In this document: one piece after another, positions 33,401 to 45,503 of the stretch
Position numbering within the stretch: the first letter of the stretch is position 1
Layout: every line of letters starts with the position of its first letter
Assembly (NCBI GenBank): GCA_026873275.1
Contig: JANTUC010000014.1
Location: forward strand, 620,001 to 684,000
DNA: 64,000 bases
Origin: Pseudopithomyces maydicus
Taxonomy: Eukaryota > Ascomycota > Dothideomycetes > Pleosporales > Didymosphaeriaceae
Direction: 5' to 3'
Translations under genes and position numbers: made by a program
Notes under the pieces: generated by a model
Databases searched by the model: none
What the model was told of the DNA's origin: nothing
The model's input: the letters and a program-made list of their open reading frames with translations, nothing else

Positions 33401-36400
33401 TGTCTCTAACACAGTCGCAGAGAGTGACCAACCCAAAGAGACTAGCGAGGCTCCTAAACAGCCCGTTCTCGAGAGGACTAAGACATCAGATCTGAAACTG
33501 CCAGTTGTTGAGAATCCTGATGGCGTCATTCACTATCTCCTATGTGAACTGCTTGCCTACAAGGAGATTGACGACAAGCCAGCCCCAGTCAAGGCACCAG
33601 AGAAGAGCGAAGAGCCACAATCGTCGTCACAGCCGTCGCAACCGTCACAACCTTCCGGTACGCCCTCGTCCTCATCGTCTGATCCATCGAACACCACCAG
33701 CACCGAGCCCGCAAAGCCTGAAAAGGTAGAATTCAAGGCAGAGAACCACCCAATCTATATCTACCGGTGTTTCATTCTCAAGTGTCTCGCCGAGCTACTC
33801 CAGAGCTACAACCGCACCAAGATCGAGTTCATAAACTTCTCTAGGAAGGCCGATCCTTATACCACAACTCCTTCTAAACCCCGGTCTGGCGTTTTGAATT
33901 ATCTTCTCAACGTTTTAGTGCCCGTGGGTAGCCTGAACCATGAGGGCGATCTACCTTTCAAAAAGAAGTTGGCCACATCTAGTAGCGCCATCGACGTGAT
34001 AGTGTCGCTCTGTGCCAAGACCGGTGAACAGGGTGTTCCTAGGCCCGGCCCAGATCAGTCTCCGTACAACGAGACCGAGCCGGAGTTATTGTTCGTTCGC
34101 AAGTTTGTTCTGGAGCATTGCCTCAAGGCGTTCAAGGACGCGGGTAACTCTGATGAAGCTCTGGACATGAAATACTCCCGCCTATTGGGTATTGCCGACA
34201 TATTTTCTAAGCTGGTTTCGCAGCGTCCAAACGGAGAGATGCTCAACCAGAATGCTGATCTGACCCCTACGCTCAAGCAAATGGCTAAGATCATGTATGA
34301 GAAAAACTTCATCACCATTTTGACGACAGCCATTGCTGATGTCGATCTTAATTTCCCCAACGCGAAGCGAGTTGTGAAATACATCCTAAAGCCTCTGAAG
34401 TGGTTGACCTACGTAGGCATGGATCTGAGTACACGCTACGATACATCTTCAACACCCGAGTCGGTCGATGAATACGAAATCTCTTCGGCATCGGATGATG
34501 ACCTGATGGACACAACCCGTGAGGAAACACCAGACCTCTTCCGCAATTCGACCCTGGGTATGTTCGACCCGAACAACGAATCTGAATCCGATGAGGATGA
34601 CGATGACGAAGATGAAGATGAGGATCTGTATGGAGATGCATATGCAGATGACATGGATTTTGAGGAGGAAATTGAGCTTGGCGATAACGACGAAGTTGTG
34701 TCAGAAGACGAGGAAATGGAAGTGGATTTGGGAGACATCGGTCCTATCGAAGGTCTCCCTGGGGATGTCGATGTCGAGATTGAACTCGATGACGACGGTG
34801 AGGAGATGGGCTCAGACGATGAGTCCCAAAGCGATGATGGCGACGATAGCGGCGAGGGGGACGATGAAGGTGATGAGGACGATGTGGACGACGATGACGA
34901 GGATATGGACCTTGACGATATGGAGGAGATTACAGGTGATGACGAAAACGCAAGCCTTGCTGACGACCGGGAAGATAGTTGGAGTGACGATGGTGCTTTC
35001 CCAGATGGAGAGCCCGACCTGCCTCCCGCGCTTGGCTTCGTCCTTGATCGACCACAGCTCCTTGACCAGATTCGCCAGGACAGTCTAGAGGACTTGCTTG
35101 ATGACGACATGCAGGAGGATGAAGGTAGGAGGTCTTTCATTCGGCTCGAAATCCACTTACTGACCTACACAGACGAAGAAGATGAAGAAGATTACGATGA
35201 AGAGGATATCGTTTACGATCCGGGTATGGAAGACGATGACGAGGGCATGCATGAAATGGGTTGGGACTGGAACGAACCAGCTCCCCCATCACGTCATCTA
35301 CACCGTCTTAGTCCTTGGATGTTCCCTGGTGGACCTGATAATAGAGTCCTCGTGCCCGCATATCGGTCTCATCGACCAGGTGCAGGGCCTCGTATGGCGG
35401 ATGACGGTGTGAATCCGCTTCTCCAACGCTCCGGCCGTCCATCTGGCCGCCACGGGGACACTTCTGCCGCTAACAATAGCGACTGGGTTCATGCTATTGA
35501 AGGTCGTGGCCCGCGGCTCTTTGCTGCAGATAATGGTCCCGTCTCTTTCATCAACAACTTACTAAACGCAATGAGCCAGGGGACTATGCACGTACCTAAT
35601 GGCACGGTGCACTTGTCTTTCAACAATCTACCCTTGGGTCCTCATGGGTTCACCCCACCATTTGACCCAACTTTCCGCCGCGATACGCGTACACGTGACA
35701 ATCATCTAGGTCGCTCAGCACGCGAGGATCCTCAGTCATCAGTCGCTTTCGCGAAAGCTTACACTCACCAACGATGGCAAGAAGAGGCGCGCATTCTATA
35801 CGGCCCCGGCGCTATCGAGAAGAGCCAGCGAGTTGTCAATTCAATCCTCAAACTCATGGTGCCTCCCGCGGTAGAGGCTCAGAAGAAGCGACAAGCCGAG
35901 AAAGAGGCCGAGATAGAGCGCCGACGCAAAGAGGAACAACAACGTAAGGAGCAGAAAGAGCGCGAGGAGCGCGAGGAGCGTGAGGCAAAAGAACGCCAGG
36001 AGCGTGAGCGTTTAGAGGCTGAGCGTGAAGCTGCTGCGGCCGCGGCACAAGCTGGACAAGCAGAAGGCGAAGCAGGACAGCAAACCGAGGCCAGTGCTGC
36101 CAGTGGATCTGAGCCCCAGGCTATGGAAGGTGTTGAGTCTGCCGAAACAGACACAAAACAGAATGAGCCTGAAGAGTCGGCAGAACCCCGAGAGCGCATA
36201 TCCGTTACCCTCCGCGGGCAGGAGTACGATATCACTAATCTCGGCATTGATCTTGAATATCTTGAGGCTCTTCCTGAGGATCTGCGCGAGGAGGTGTTGC
36301 TACAGCAGATCCACGAGCATCACCAACAAGCTCGTGCTAGCCGCCGAGAACAAGAACAACAACAACGTGCAGCAGCAGCACAGACTCAGGGCGAAAGCCA

Positions 36401-39400
36401 AGCGCAGCCAGCCGGTGATGATGAAACTGGCGATCTCGATGATGATTTCCTGGCTGCATTGCCACCGGATATTCGCAATGAGTTAATTCAGCAGCAAGCT
36501 CAAGAGCGACGACGCCGGGAGCGTGAGGAACAGCGTCGTAGAACACAGGCAACTGCTCCACCCCAGGCCGACGATATCGACACGGCAAGTTTCCTTGCTT
36601 CGTTGGACCCTGCTTTACGACAAGCCGTGCTTATGGAACAGGATGACGATGTTTTGCGGCAATTGCCCCCTGAGATTTCAGCCGAAGCTCGCTCATATGG
36701 CGCCGATCGTCGTCTCAACCAGTTCGACTACCTTCCTTCCGGCTTTCGCCGTAGTGGGGATCGTGGGACTGTGCGAGATGTCCAATTTCAGAAGCGCAAA
36801 GCCCGTCCTTGTGTTCAAATGCTCGACAAAGCCGGCGTGGCAACTTTGCTCCGTCTCATGTTCATTCCTCAGCAAGGCAGCGCGAAAGCTAGTCTAACTC
36901 AAATTCTCCGCTACGTCTGTGAGAATCGTCAAAACCGTGCTGAGGTTATCAGCATTCTTCTTTCGATCTTGCAGGACGGGAGTGCTGATGTGAACGCTGT
37001 TGAGCGTAGCTTCGCTCAGCTGTCGTTGCGTGCAAAGCAGACCCAGCAACAAGCCAGCGACAAGACACCAAAGTTCTCACGCAAGAACGGTGCATTCTCT
37101 ATCAATTCTGATGTCTCTCCGCTTATGGTTGTTCAGCAATGTCTGAACACGCTCACTCAACTAACGGAAAAGAATCCAGCAGTGTGGACGTTCTTCCTCA
37201 CAGAGCACGAGACTGGCGTGGGCTTCAAGAATCGGGCCAATCGCAAGGGCAAGACGAAGGAGACTAAGGCGACCAAATACCCCGTCAATGCACTGCTCAG
37301 TCTTCTAGACCGAAAATTGATCATTGAGAGCTCGTCCATAATGGAACAACTTACGACGCTTCTCCGCATCATCACCGTTCCACTCCAACATCTAAAGAAG
37401 GACAAGGACAAGGCAGATGACGAAGTCGAAAAGAAAGACGAGCCAACAAACACATCTGAGCCTTCGGCAGCCCCTCAGCCTACTCCAAATACTGAGCAGC
37501 CTGCGACGGAACAGCAGCGGAGCGGCGATGTCGAGATGTCTACTGCGCCTCAAAACGAGAGCGCAGCAGCAACCGAGGCAGCAGCAACCGAGGGCGAGGG
37601 CAGCTCTTCAAAGGCCGAGACTTCGAAGGTAGAGGAAGACAAGAAGAAGCATAGAAGCCTTGCTCCACCTGAGATTCCAGAAAACAATTTGCGATTGGTT
37701 GCAAAGATCTTGGCAGCTAGAGAATGCAGCTCCAAGGTCTTCCAGGAAACACTGAGTGTTATTAGCAACCTCTCGCCCATCCCAGGGGCCAAGGAAGTCT
37801 TCGGTCAGGAACTTCTTGGTATCGCACAAGAGTTGGCGCGTTCCATCCTTCGCGATCTTGATGATTTAACTGCCCAGGTTAGCAACGCCGCATCGCCAAC
37901 CGATGTTCAGGGCCTGGCTCTCTCGAAGTTCTCGCCTGCCAGCTCTGATCAAACCAAGCTACTACGAGCTCTCACAGCTTTGGACTATCTGTTTGACCCT
38001 ACACGGGACAACAAGGAACAGAACGGTGCAGAGGCGCTCGAGCCAGCACAAAAGGATGACATACTCATGTCTTTGTACGAGGATTCTGCCTTTGCTCCTT
38101 TGTGGAACAAATTGAGCGACTGTTTAACGGTTATCCGTCAACGTGGTAACATGCTCAATATTGCCACCACTTTACTACCACTCATCGAAACACTGATGGT
38201 TGTATGCAAAAACACAACTCTCAAGGACGCTCCCCTTAACAAGCTAGCGCCTAAGGATTTCGCACTCTCTAGTCCGCCCCCGGAGAACAAGATGGAGAGC
38301 CTTTTCTTCAATTTCACCGAGGATCATCGCAAGATCTTGAACGACCTCGTGCGACAGAATCCCAAGCTTATGAGCGGAACCTTTTCTCTCCTTGTCAAAA
38401 ACTCAAAGGTTCTCGAATTTGACAACAAGCGCAACTACTTTACTCGCAAGCTACACGCTCGTACACCGGATCGTCAGCAACATCCGCCACTCCAACTTGC
38501 AGTCCGTCGTGACCAAGTCTTTTTGGACAGTTTCAAGTCGTTGTACTTCAAGACTGCGGACGAAATGAAGTACGGCAAGCTCAGCATTCGCTTCCATGGC
38601 GAGGAAGGTGTCGATGCTGGCGGTGTCACCCGTGAATGGTTCCAGGTCATTGCCCGACAAATGTTCAATCCCGACTACGCCCTTTTCATCCCCGTAGCAT
38701 CAGATCGAACAACCTTCCACCCGAACCGCCTGAGTGGTATCAATCCGGAGCACTCGATGTTCTTCAAGTTCATCGGACGTGTCATTGGCAAAGCTCTTTA
38801 TGAAGGCCGTGTCCTTGATTGCCATTTCAGTCGAGCGGTCTACAAGCGAATCCTGAGCCGACCGGTCAATGTTAAGGATATGGAGTCCCTGGATGAGGAA
38901 TATTACAAGTCTCTGGTGTGGATCCTTAACAATGATCCCACAGATGTGATTCCCGAGACCTTCTCCGTCGAGACCGAGCGTTTTGGAGAGATCGAAGTCG
39001 TGGATCTTGTCGAGAATGGACGGAATATTCCTCTCACTGAGGAAAACAAGCACGACTATGTCCGTTTGGTTACTGAATATCGCCTGACCGGTGCAGTTCA
39101 GGAGCAGCTCGAACATTTCCTCAAAGGTTTCCATGATATCATCCCCGCTGAGCTTGTCTCTATCTTCAGTGAGCAGGAGCTCGAGCTGCTCATTTCTGGT
39201 CTGCCGGACATCAATGTTGAAGACTGGAAAGCAAATACAGAGTACTCGAACTACACCCCGAACTCGCCCCAGATCCACTGGTTCTGGCGTGCTGTCCGCA
39301 GCTTTGACAAGGAAGAACAAGCTAAGCTGCTCCAATTCGTCACCGGTACGAGCAAGGTACCCCTCAACGGTTTCAAAGAACTAGAGGGGATGAACGGCTT

Positions 39401-39615
39401 CTCCAAATTCAACATCCACCGCGATTATGGCAGCAAAGACCGCCTACCGTCCAGCCACACATGCTTCAACCGTAAGCCTGTCCCCCCAAATTTTACGACC
39501 ACCCGCTAACTCCATCACAGAACTAGACCTGCCCGAGTACGATGACTACGAATCTCTCAAGAAGGCTCTCTACACGGCCATGACGGCCGGCGGCGAGTAC
39601 TTCGGCTTCGCGTAA
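27475..39615 (+). CDS. TOM1: HECT-type E3 ubiquitin ligase, Tom1/HUWE1 family
   Basis: Exon 1 is 27475-27519 (15 codons, MKIKKQATSRHESTL) and the main exon starts at 27570. The last intron is 39472-39520 and the last exon 39521-39615. The product is about 4013 residues, or ~3997 if the 48-nt in-frame intron 35125-35172 is removed. N-terminal half: helical ARM-like DUF908/DUF913 region. Residues ~2330-2560 are a very acidic Asp/Glu tract. Near 2900-3040 come repeated LPEDLREEVL / LPPDIRNELI motifs (ubiquitin-binding UBM type), preceded by a Glu/Arg coiled coil. The HECT domain is ~3640-4013, with catalytic Cys in SHTCFNQLDLPEY (~3980) and the usual EYFGFA end. Tom1/HUWE1 ligases ubiquitylate excess histones, unassembled ribosomal proteins and other substrates. 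The 12-kb frame is intact. Confidence 0.95.
35125..35172 (+). other. Probable 48-nt in-frame, stop-free intron in TOM1
   Basis: Within the acidic tract the sequence runs gtagga ... cttactgacc ... acacag: a donor, a branch-like cttactgac and an acceptor at a normal fungal intron length. It is a multiple of three and has no stop, so gene finders could read it through. Translated, it inserts a hydrophobic, basic 16-residue stretch into otherwise unbroken Asp/Glu sequence. Spliced, the acidic tract is continuous. Confidence 0.75.
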
Positions 39616-41480
39616 CGGCCTGCTCTGCCGAGTAACGATTGAATGCATCCAGACGTTTATCCCCCTTCGAAATTGTACATGAGACTTCTTATTACCGCTT
39701 CATGGATATAGTTATTTCTGCATTGCACGGCGTCTTCAAGAGGAGCGGTCATGGGATGGATGGCATGGTGATATTTCACAACTTATGAACACGATGAGAT
39801 GGGCTGCATTGTGCGGGTCTGGCTGGTGGGAGAGAGAAAGACTGGTCGGATCGGTGGGTGCAGGCTGTATGAGTATAATGGGTGTAGAGGAGGAATGGGA
39901 TGGAATGGAATGAAGTGAGTTGGAGGGAAAAGGAGAGTGAGGTACGGAGTAGCCTGCATAGTGCAAATGATGGGATCACGGATGATGGGAGTGCAGGCCT
40001 GGATTCTGGATTTGTCATTTGCGCTCCGGGTGGGAGGATGTGTGCGGGATATGGTTTTCTTAGTGATAGATTGATGATGGATGCGTTGATTTAATGGGGC
40101 TTTGTGCGTAAAGTGATGGTTGTTGTGACGTGACACGTGACATGTGTAATGCAGGTGCCGGTGTGCGGTACGTATGACATCTCTCCATTAACTCGTGTTT
40201 TGGTGTATGTCCGTGTGTATGCGTGTGTGTGTGCTTGTGTGTGTCCCTATAATCATATCCTATCCCATTCCTCCACGCATTACCCATCTCACATATGAAG
40301 ATAGAAAGAAAACATCATTCGTCTTTCACCCGCTTTCTAATCCATTAGCCCCATCCATGTATCTATTTCACCTTAATAAACACACAATTCCCCTGGCAGT
40401 GAAAGACAATGGTAAAAAGTGAACTTACAGCTAGTTGGCTAGGTAGCTAGGTAGATACCCAGCCCATCTCAACGCCGCCGGTCATGCGGATAGATCGTGT
40501 TAGGGCCTTTTCTGCATACCGTCGATGTAGGGCGTTGGAGGAAAGACATTTTGATTTTGTGGTCTGGGTTTATTTGGTGGTGGATAGACAGGTAGGTACG
40601 AGGCAACAGAAAGAAAGATATGTATGTGGTGATTCCTGGGCAGCAATGAAGAAGAATTGAGATCCTGGACAATTATGGCGATGTGCTTATATTATATACT
40701 CGTACATTTATATACATGTGTGCGTGTATGTACATAGAAATAAAAGTAAGACCAGCCATTTACGTATCGCGTCGAAGGACTGACTGGCTACAGTAGCTAG
40801 TGCGCTTACCCAACCACTAGCCTACTGTACGTGGGTTCTTCACCGGTTCGTCACACTACATACACATGCACACATGCCGCCTGCGCTTATATACTTCCGG
40901 TCGGCAGGAAGAATAAAAGCACACGAGGAACGATCCCGGTGAGATGGATGGGGCAAGGAGTGGAGAACTATCCATGTGCAAGCTATGCAGATTGGTGGTT
41001 GTGCGTGTGCAGGAGAGGAGGGGTTCACCGGTTTTCGGGAAGACGTACGGTCGTGTTACGTTGGTTTTGGGAAGGCGGGTTGGTAAGGTTGGGCATGCAT
41101 AGAAGGATGGTGGATGTGTATGCACACCGGTGGAGGATGAACGGAAGGGGAGTGTTGCCTGGTGAGGTGCAGGTGAGGTGCGGAGGTTAGGTAAGGCTGA
41201 GGCTGAGGGTGGGGCTGAAGTTGAGGATGGGGGCGGTGTGAGAGTTGGGAATGGCGGGCGGGAATAGCGGTATGCGTAATTTTGAAAAATACTACAAATT
41301 TTCTAGTATGGGAAGGACTGTATCACAAACTTTTGTGCCTCTGTAATACGGGGTTAAAACAGAGATGAGATGAGAGAAAGGTGTGTTACCAAGGTCCAGC
41401 GCATTGAGGCAGATTTACGACTTTTTCGTCATGAGTATATGTGTATGTACCATATGTATTCAAATACTTCTTATAAAATA
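39616..41480. other. Convergent 1.9-kb intergenic region with simple repeats
   Basis: This lies between the 3' ends of TOM1 (+) and the sugar porter (-). It contains gt-rich microsatellite sequence (about 40200-40245), a gctaggta repeat (about 40430-40457) and other low-complexity stretches. No gene is supported. Confidence 0.45.
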
Positions 41481-43746
41481 CTACACAAGTTTTGTCTCCC
41501 CCAAATCGCTCGGTACCGGCTCCTCCATATCATACAGCTGCTCTGGCTGCACGTCTCTCCGGAAAATATAACGCTTGAAGAAGTACGGGATTTGCCGCAG
41601 ACCATACGCAGCGTGGACGTGTGTTGGCACGCTGAAGATCTGATCCAGTTCTTCGAGTGTCTTGCCCTTCGTTTCCTGGAAGCAAGTTAGCGCATCCTTT
41701 ATACACAAATGTGTGCATCTAATAAATGATTACGCATGTGTTGTCTGTGTGACCGTGACCATGGCTGGATGTCTGCTGGATAACGCTCACCGGCATGAAC
41801 AACAGCACCAAAAACCATCCTACCACATTCCACGCCGCGTACCATCCAAACGCCCCCTGCGGCTTAAACGCCCGATGTAAACTTGGCCACGTGATACTCA
41901 GCACCGCGTTAAAAAACCATGTCGTCGCCGTCGCCAAGCTCATCCCCAGCGTCCGCACATACAGCGGGTACGCCTCCGCAGAGTACGTGAACGGCACGGG
42001 GCCCTCACCAGGACTGTACACGACTCCAAACAGGTAGATGCCCAGCGCTATGCAAGCAACGCGGGCGTCGGTGTTGGCGGGGATCCAGAAGGAGAATCCG
42101 GTGAAGAGGAGGGAGAGGGCCATCAAGGGGAAGGTGCTGAGGAGGAGGTTGCGCCGGCCAAAGGTGTCGATGGTGTAGATGGCGGGGATGGCGAAGACGA
42201 AGTTTATGACTCCGAAGCCGAGGGAGGCGGCGAGGGAGGATTGGTCGGTGAAGCCCGAGGACGAGAAGATGCTGCTAGAGTAGTAGGCTATGACGTTGAC
42301 GCCGCAGAACTGTGGTAGATTGTTAGCTGGTTTTTGTTCGCGTGGAGATGGTTTTGAAAAGTTACTTGTAAGGGACTTACTTGCTGCATAAACATGACGA
42401 TCTCGCTGGCCAACATGGCCCTCCTATTCCTCGGTACCGTCCATAACTCTTTAACTTTGCTCTGTCCAATTTTCATGTTCTCTTCCGCACGCAGCAGCTC
42501 CGCCATGTAGAAGATGTCCCGCGCGGCTTGGAGTTTGGAGAAACGAAGGGCGCACATGGCGCGGTAGGCGGAGGCGTGCCGGCCGCGAGACATGTAGTAT
42601 CGCGGGGACTCGGGACATAGGAAGACGACGCAGCAGACGATGACGGCGGGGAGCATGGCTGAGCCCATCATCAGGCGCCAGTTCAGTCCGACGATGCCGG
42701 AGCGGTCGGGGACGCTGTAGAAGGCGAGGTCCGCGGCGTAGCCTAGCATGATGCCGAAGGCGGTCCACATTTGCCATTGCATGACGAGGGCACCGCGGAT
42801 GGCGGGTGGGGTGCATTCTGCGGCATAGATGGGGACTGGGTAGGGGAGTTCTACGTTAGTGATGCGGTGTTGGACTGGATGCGGTTTCTTGGATTCACCA
42901 AGATGGACAGACTCTATGGAAAAAATTAACGTACCAGTCGCAGACTTGGGACCAATGCCTAAGCCGAGGGCAAAACGAGCAATGAACATGTGCCACCAAG
43001 TCTATCGCCGTCAGAACCAATATCAATCCAAAGAAGGTCGAAGACTAACGCCGACAAAGCCCTGCCAAAAGCATGCTACCGCACTGATCAAACAAGTCAC
43101 AAAGATGGTGCCCCTTCGTCCAAACCAATTATTGAACGGCGTCGTCATCCAGCACCCCAGGAAGGCACAGCAAACATACGGCGCGCTGTTCACCAGTCCA
43201 ACCAACCACGTCGATCTGTACTCATCCCCACCGATGCCAAACTGCTCGGCGTAGAAGAGCTGCGCTCCATTCACAACCGTCTCATCTACGATTCGTGAGC
43301 CAACATACACTCAAGCTACCACATTAACAACGCACCCATTCCCTGCACCGCCGCACAAACCGAACACATGACAATCACAAGGTACAGCAACCTTGGCTGC
43401 TCCCACCGATGCGACATCTCCCTCTCCAGTACCCCCAGCTCTTCATCCGTAACCCCGAGCCTCTTCGCATGCCGCAGATAGCCCGGGTCGCGCGCAAGAC
43501 AGGCGCCGATCTCCATGGCGCGCACGTCGTCGTCGTCGGTCAGCGCGTTGTCGAGGGCATACGCGCGGCCCATCTTTTGCAGCTCGTTGTACGTGTAGCC
43601 TTCGAGGGGGTTGGCGAGTCGCGCATTGAGGTGGCGGCGGGCGCGCTCGGCGGCGGAGACGGCGATGGAGGGCCGGTGGAAGGGGGGTCGGAGGTGTCTT
43701 CGGTGTGGGTTGGGTTGGGGGAGGGGACTTGGAGGTGCGAGGTCAT
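41481..43746 (-). CDS. MFS sugar porter (one frame break)
   Basis: Exons 43746-43336, 43285-43050, 43001-42935, 42835-42381, 42309-41791 and 41675-41481 encode 627 residues once one base is restored at the G6 run 43682-43687. Sugar-porter signatures: DETVVNGAQLFY in helix 1, WFGRRGT after helix 2, FALGLGIGPKSATVPIYAAE, YYMSRGRHASA in the central loop, FGRRN, and the C-terminal PETKGKTLEELDQIF. Twelve helices are expected. This branch of the sugar porters includes inositol, quinate and hexose permeases of the plasma membrane; the exact substrate is not readable. The intron 42836-42934 is in frame and stop-free. The start (MTSHLQVPSPN) is separated from the conserved part by the frame break. 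Without that repair, translation would have to begin in an upstream low-complexity frame. Confidence 0.8.
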
Positions 43747-44399
43747 AGTTGCGGGGAGGGGAGAGAGAGAGAAGGGGGGAGGGGGGATTTGGAGGACTGT
43801 GTATGTATATATGTATGTGTGTATGGATATGTGTATACATGTGTATACTATGTGCGGCCTATACATACGTGAATGGATACAATCGATACAAAGGCCATCA
43901 GGTTCCTACCAAGCCGCGACTCGCACACTCAGGCGTCCGCGGCGGGACTCGAGCTTCTGAGCTCGGCATGAGAGAAGGATGGATGGGTGCGGGGAAAATA
44001 AAGTACGGGATGCTGACAGACGAGTGTCAAAGGGAGCCCGTCAAATCGGATGGAAGCATTCCGCGAGGCAACGGCTGAGGCTGGGGCTGGCGAACCACAG
44101 ACGATGCCAGGAGACAAACATCTTTGTCTACACGCACGACAGGGCGCAGGTCGAGGGAAATGTCGTCTAGCCCTCTCGCTTTCAATACGGTCCTAGGGGT
44201 CCGAAGCATGGTTGGCAATACAAACATTGCAGAAGCCGCTATATGGGTAGATGTCGTCTGCACACACGCACCCCGCGTTTAGCGCGATTCTCACCCACGA
44301 CGGTGACCCGCGCGTCACAACACCCCGCTGGCTACGTTCACAGCTACGTCACCGACCGTCGTGCTAAGCCTCCAAGCCTCCCGGGACGTATATAACAAC
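43747..44399. promoter_or_regulatory. Divergent promoter region
   Basis: 650 bases between the sugar porter start (-) and the small two-ORF unit (+). A gtatgtatatatgtatg microsatellite occupies about 43800-43850. A tatataac motif lies directly before the ATG at 44400, too close to act as a normal TATA box. No gene seen. Confidence 0.4.
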
Positions 44400-44582
44400 A
44401 TGTCTGCACCAACCGGCAAAGCCTCTTCCTTCGACACCAACCGCATCCGAGAATACTACGACAAGAAGATCGATATCTTCAAACACGCCAAAGACGACAA
44501 AGCACCTGCACAACAGCTCGACGGCCTGACGCTCGACGGCAAGAAGGACACTCCAAAGACCGAACAGCCGACACAACAGTAA
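44400..44582 (+). CDS. Small conserved-looking protein, first ORF of a possible bicistron
   Basis: An intronless 60-codon ORF starts in good context (aacaacATGtc) and ends with TAA at 44580-44582. The product is hydrophilic: a Ser/Thr start, a central helix-prone stretch (RIREYYDKKIDIFKHAKDDK), a short hydrophobic patch (QQLDGLTLDG) and a Lys/Thr/Gln tail. No signal peptide or membrane helix. I do not recognise the family. It is followed after only 2 bases by the ATG of another small ORF in a different frame. No usable splice donor in it leads to a frame that would fuse the two ORFs, so separate translation is the simplest reading. Confidence 0.6.
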   Translation: MSAPTGKASSFDTNRIREYYDKKIDIFKHAKDDKAPAQQLDGLTLDGKKDTPKTEQPTQQ

Positions 44583-44584
44583 AC

Positions 44585-44991
44585 ATGCCTTCTCACCCAG
44601 CCGAGGAACGCGCCACTGGCAGTACGTCTACCCTTCTGTGTTTCCAGCTCCATCGTCCCACCACCTGCCACATCCCAACATGTTCGCATGATAAGAGCCA
44701 ATCCATGCTGACAGCTGCGTGCTAGGCATCACCGACCAAGTCGCTAAGGAGTCCTCAGACTCCAACGCATCATCACACGAGCTGCACAACGAGGACACGG
44801 GCGCCACGTCTGGCGGTGCTCCATCCGCCTTCGCGGCCCACAAGGCAGCTCCCGTACGTCATGTCTAGCAGCCTCACCGGCCGAGTACATTGCTGATGCA
44901 TTCACCACAGGGACCTGCCCATGCCGAGAACCTTCCCGAGCCGGCGAGCAAGGAGGAGCTGAAGAAGCGCGCCGAGGAGCTCAACAAATAA
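44585..44991 (+). CDS. Small Ala/Glu-rich protein, second ORF of a possible bicistron
   Basis: Three exons: 44585-44621, 44726-44853 and 44911-44991, 81 residues in one frame. Both introns have GT..AG ends (gtacgt donors; ctag and cacag acceptors). The protein is acidic/hydrophilic, rich in Ala, Ser, Glu and His, with a charged helix at the C terminus (KEELKKRAEELNK). No membrane segment. Its ATG lies 2 bases after the stop of the 60-residue ORF, far too close for its own promoter and leader. A single mRNA carrying both, with reinitiation, or an alternative transcript start inside the first ORF, would explain this. Function unknown. Confidence 0.6.
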
Positions 44992-45055
44992 GCATACATG
45001 TGGCATGATGGTACGACGATATGAGCACACACTGGCAGGTCGCCATGTGATGCTG

Positions 45056-45503
45056 TTATGAGGCACGGAACGGTATTGTGTAGAAATATAATTTCTGGCT
45101 CCATTGCTTGTGTTCACTTGCGACTGTGCATTCTGTGAAATCTTTCAACTTGCCGACTCTCTCCCTCTCCGTGCCAAAACGAAGGCGGAAAGAAAAAAAG
45201 AGTGCTCCTCCCATCAATATGAACGCAATACCCATTGCAACCAAGCATGTTTTCCTCTTCGAACGTTGATACTGTGAAGGTGTAGCAGATGTCTGGCTTT
45301 CAGCATCCGAGACAAGAGTACGGGGCTATATAAGGGAATCAGCAAGGTCGTGAAGGAACAAAGGAACAACTTACGCGCGAGATGGGGCTGACTAGTGTCG
45401 TAGCTGACCCAAAAGTATGCGCAGAAGATGCTGTGTTCTGCCGCTCGGGCTCGGGCTTTTGTGCCCGTTTTGGAAGGAAGAGGTTGGGAATGATAGGTAT
45501 CAT
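45056..45503 (-). CDS. Putative small single-pass membrane protein
   Basis: Two exons, 45503-45375 and 45325-45056, predict 132 residues. The intron 45326-45374 has a gtaagt donor and a tatag acceptor, phase 0. The first ~75 residues are Ser/Thr/Pro-rich and hydrophilic; a basic patch (QRSKRK) precedes one hydrophobic helix (LVAMGIAFILMGGALFF); a charged tail follows. Evidence is limited to splice signals and composition. I do not recognise a family, and the start could lie further upstream. It is convergent with the two-ORF unit, with only 64 bases between stops. Confidence 0.4.

Noticed and set aside
34436..35140. 234-codon Ser-rich open frame on the minus strand
   Set aside because: It is the complement of the Asp/Glu codons of the TOM1 acidic tract; gat/gag read in reverse gives Ser codons.
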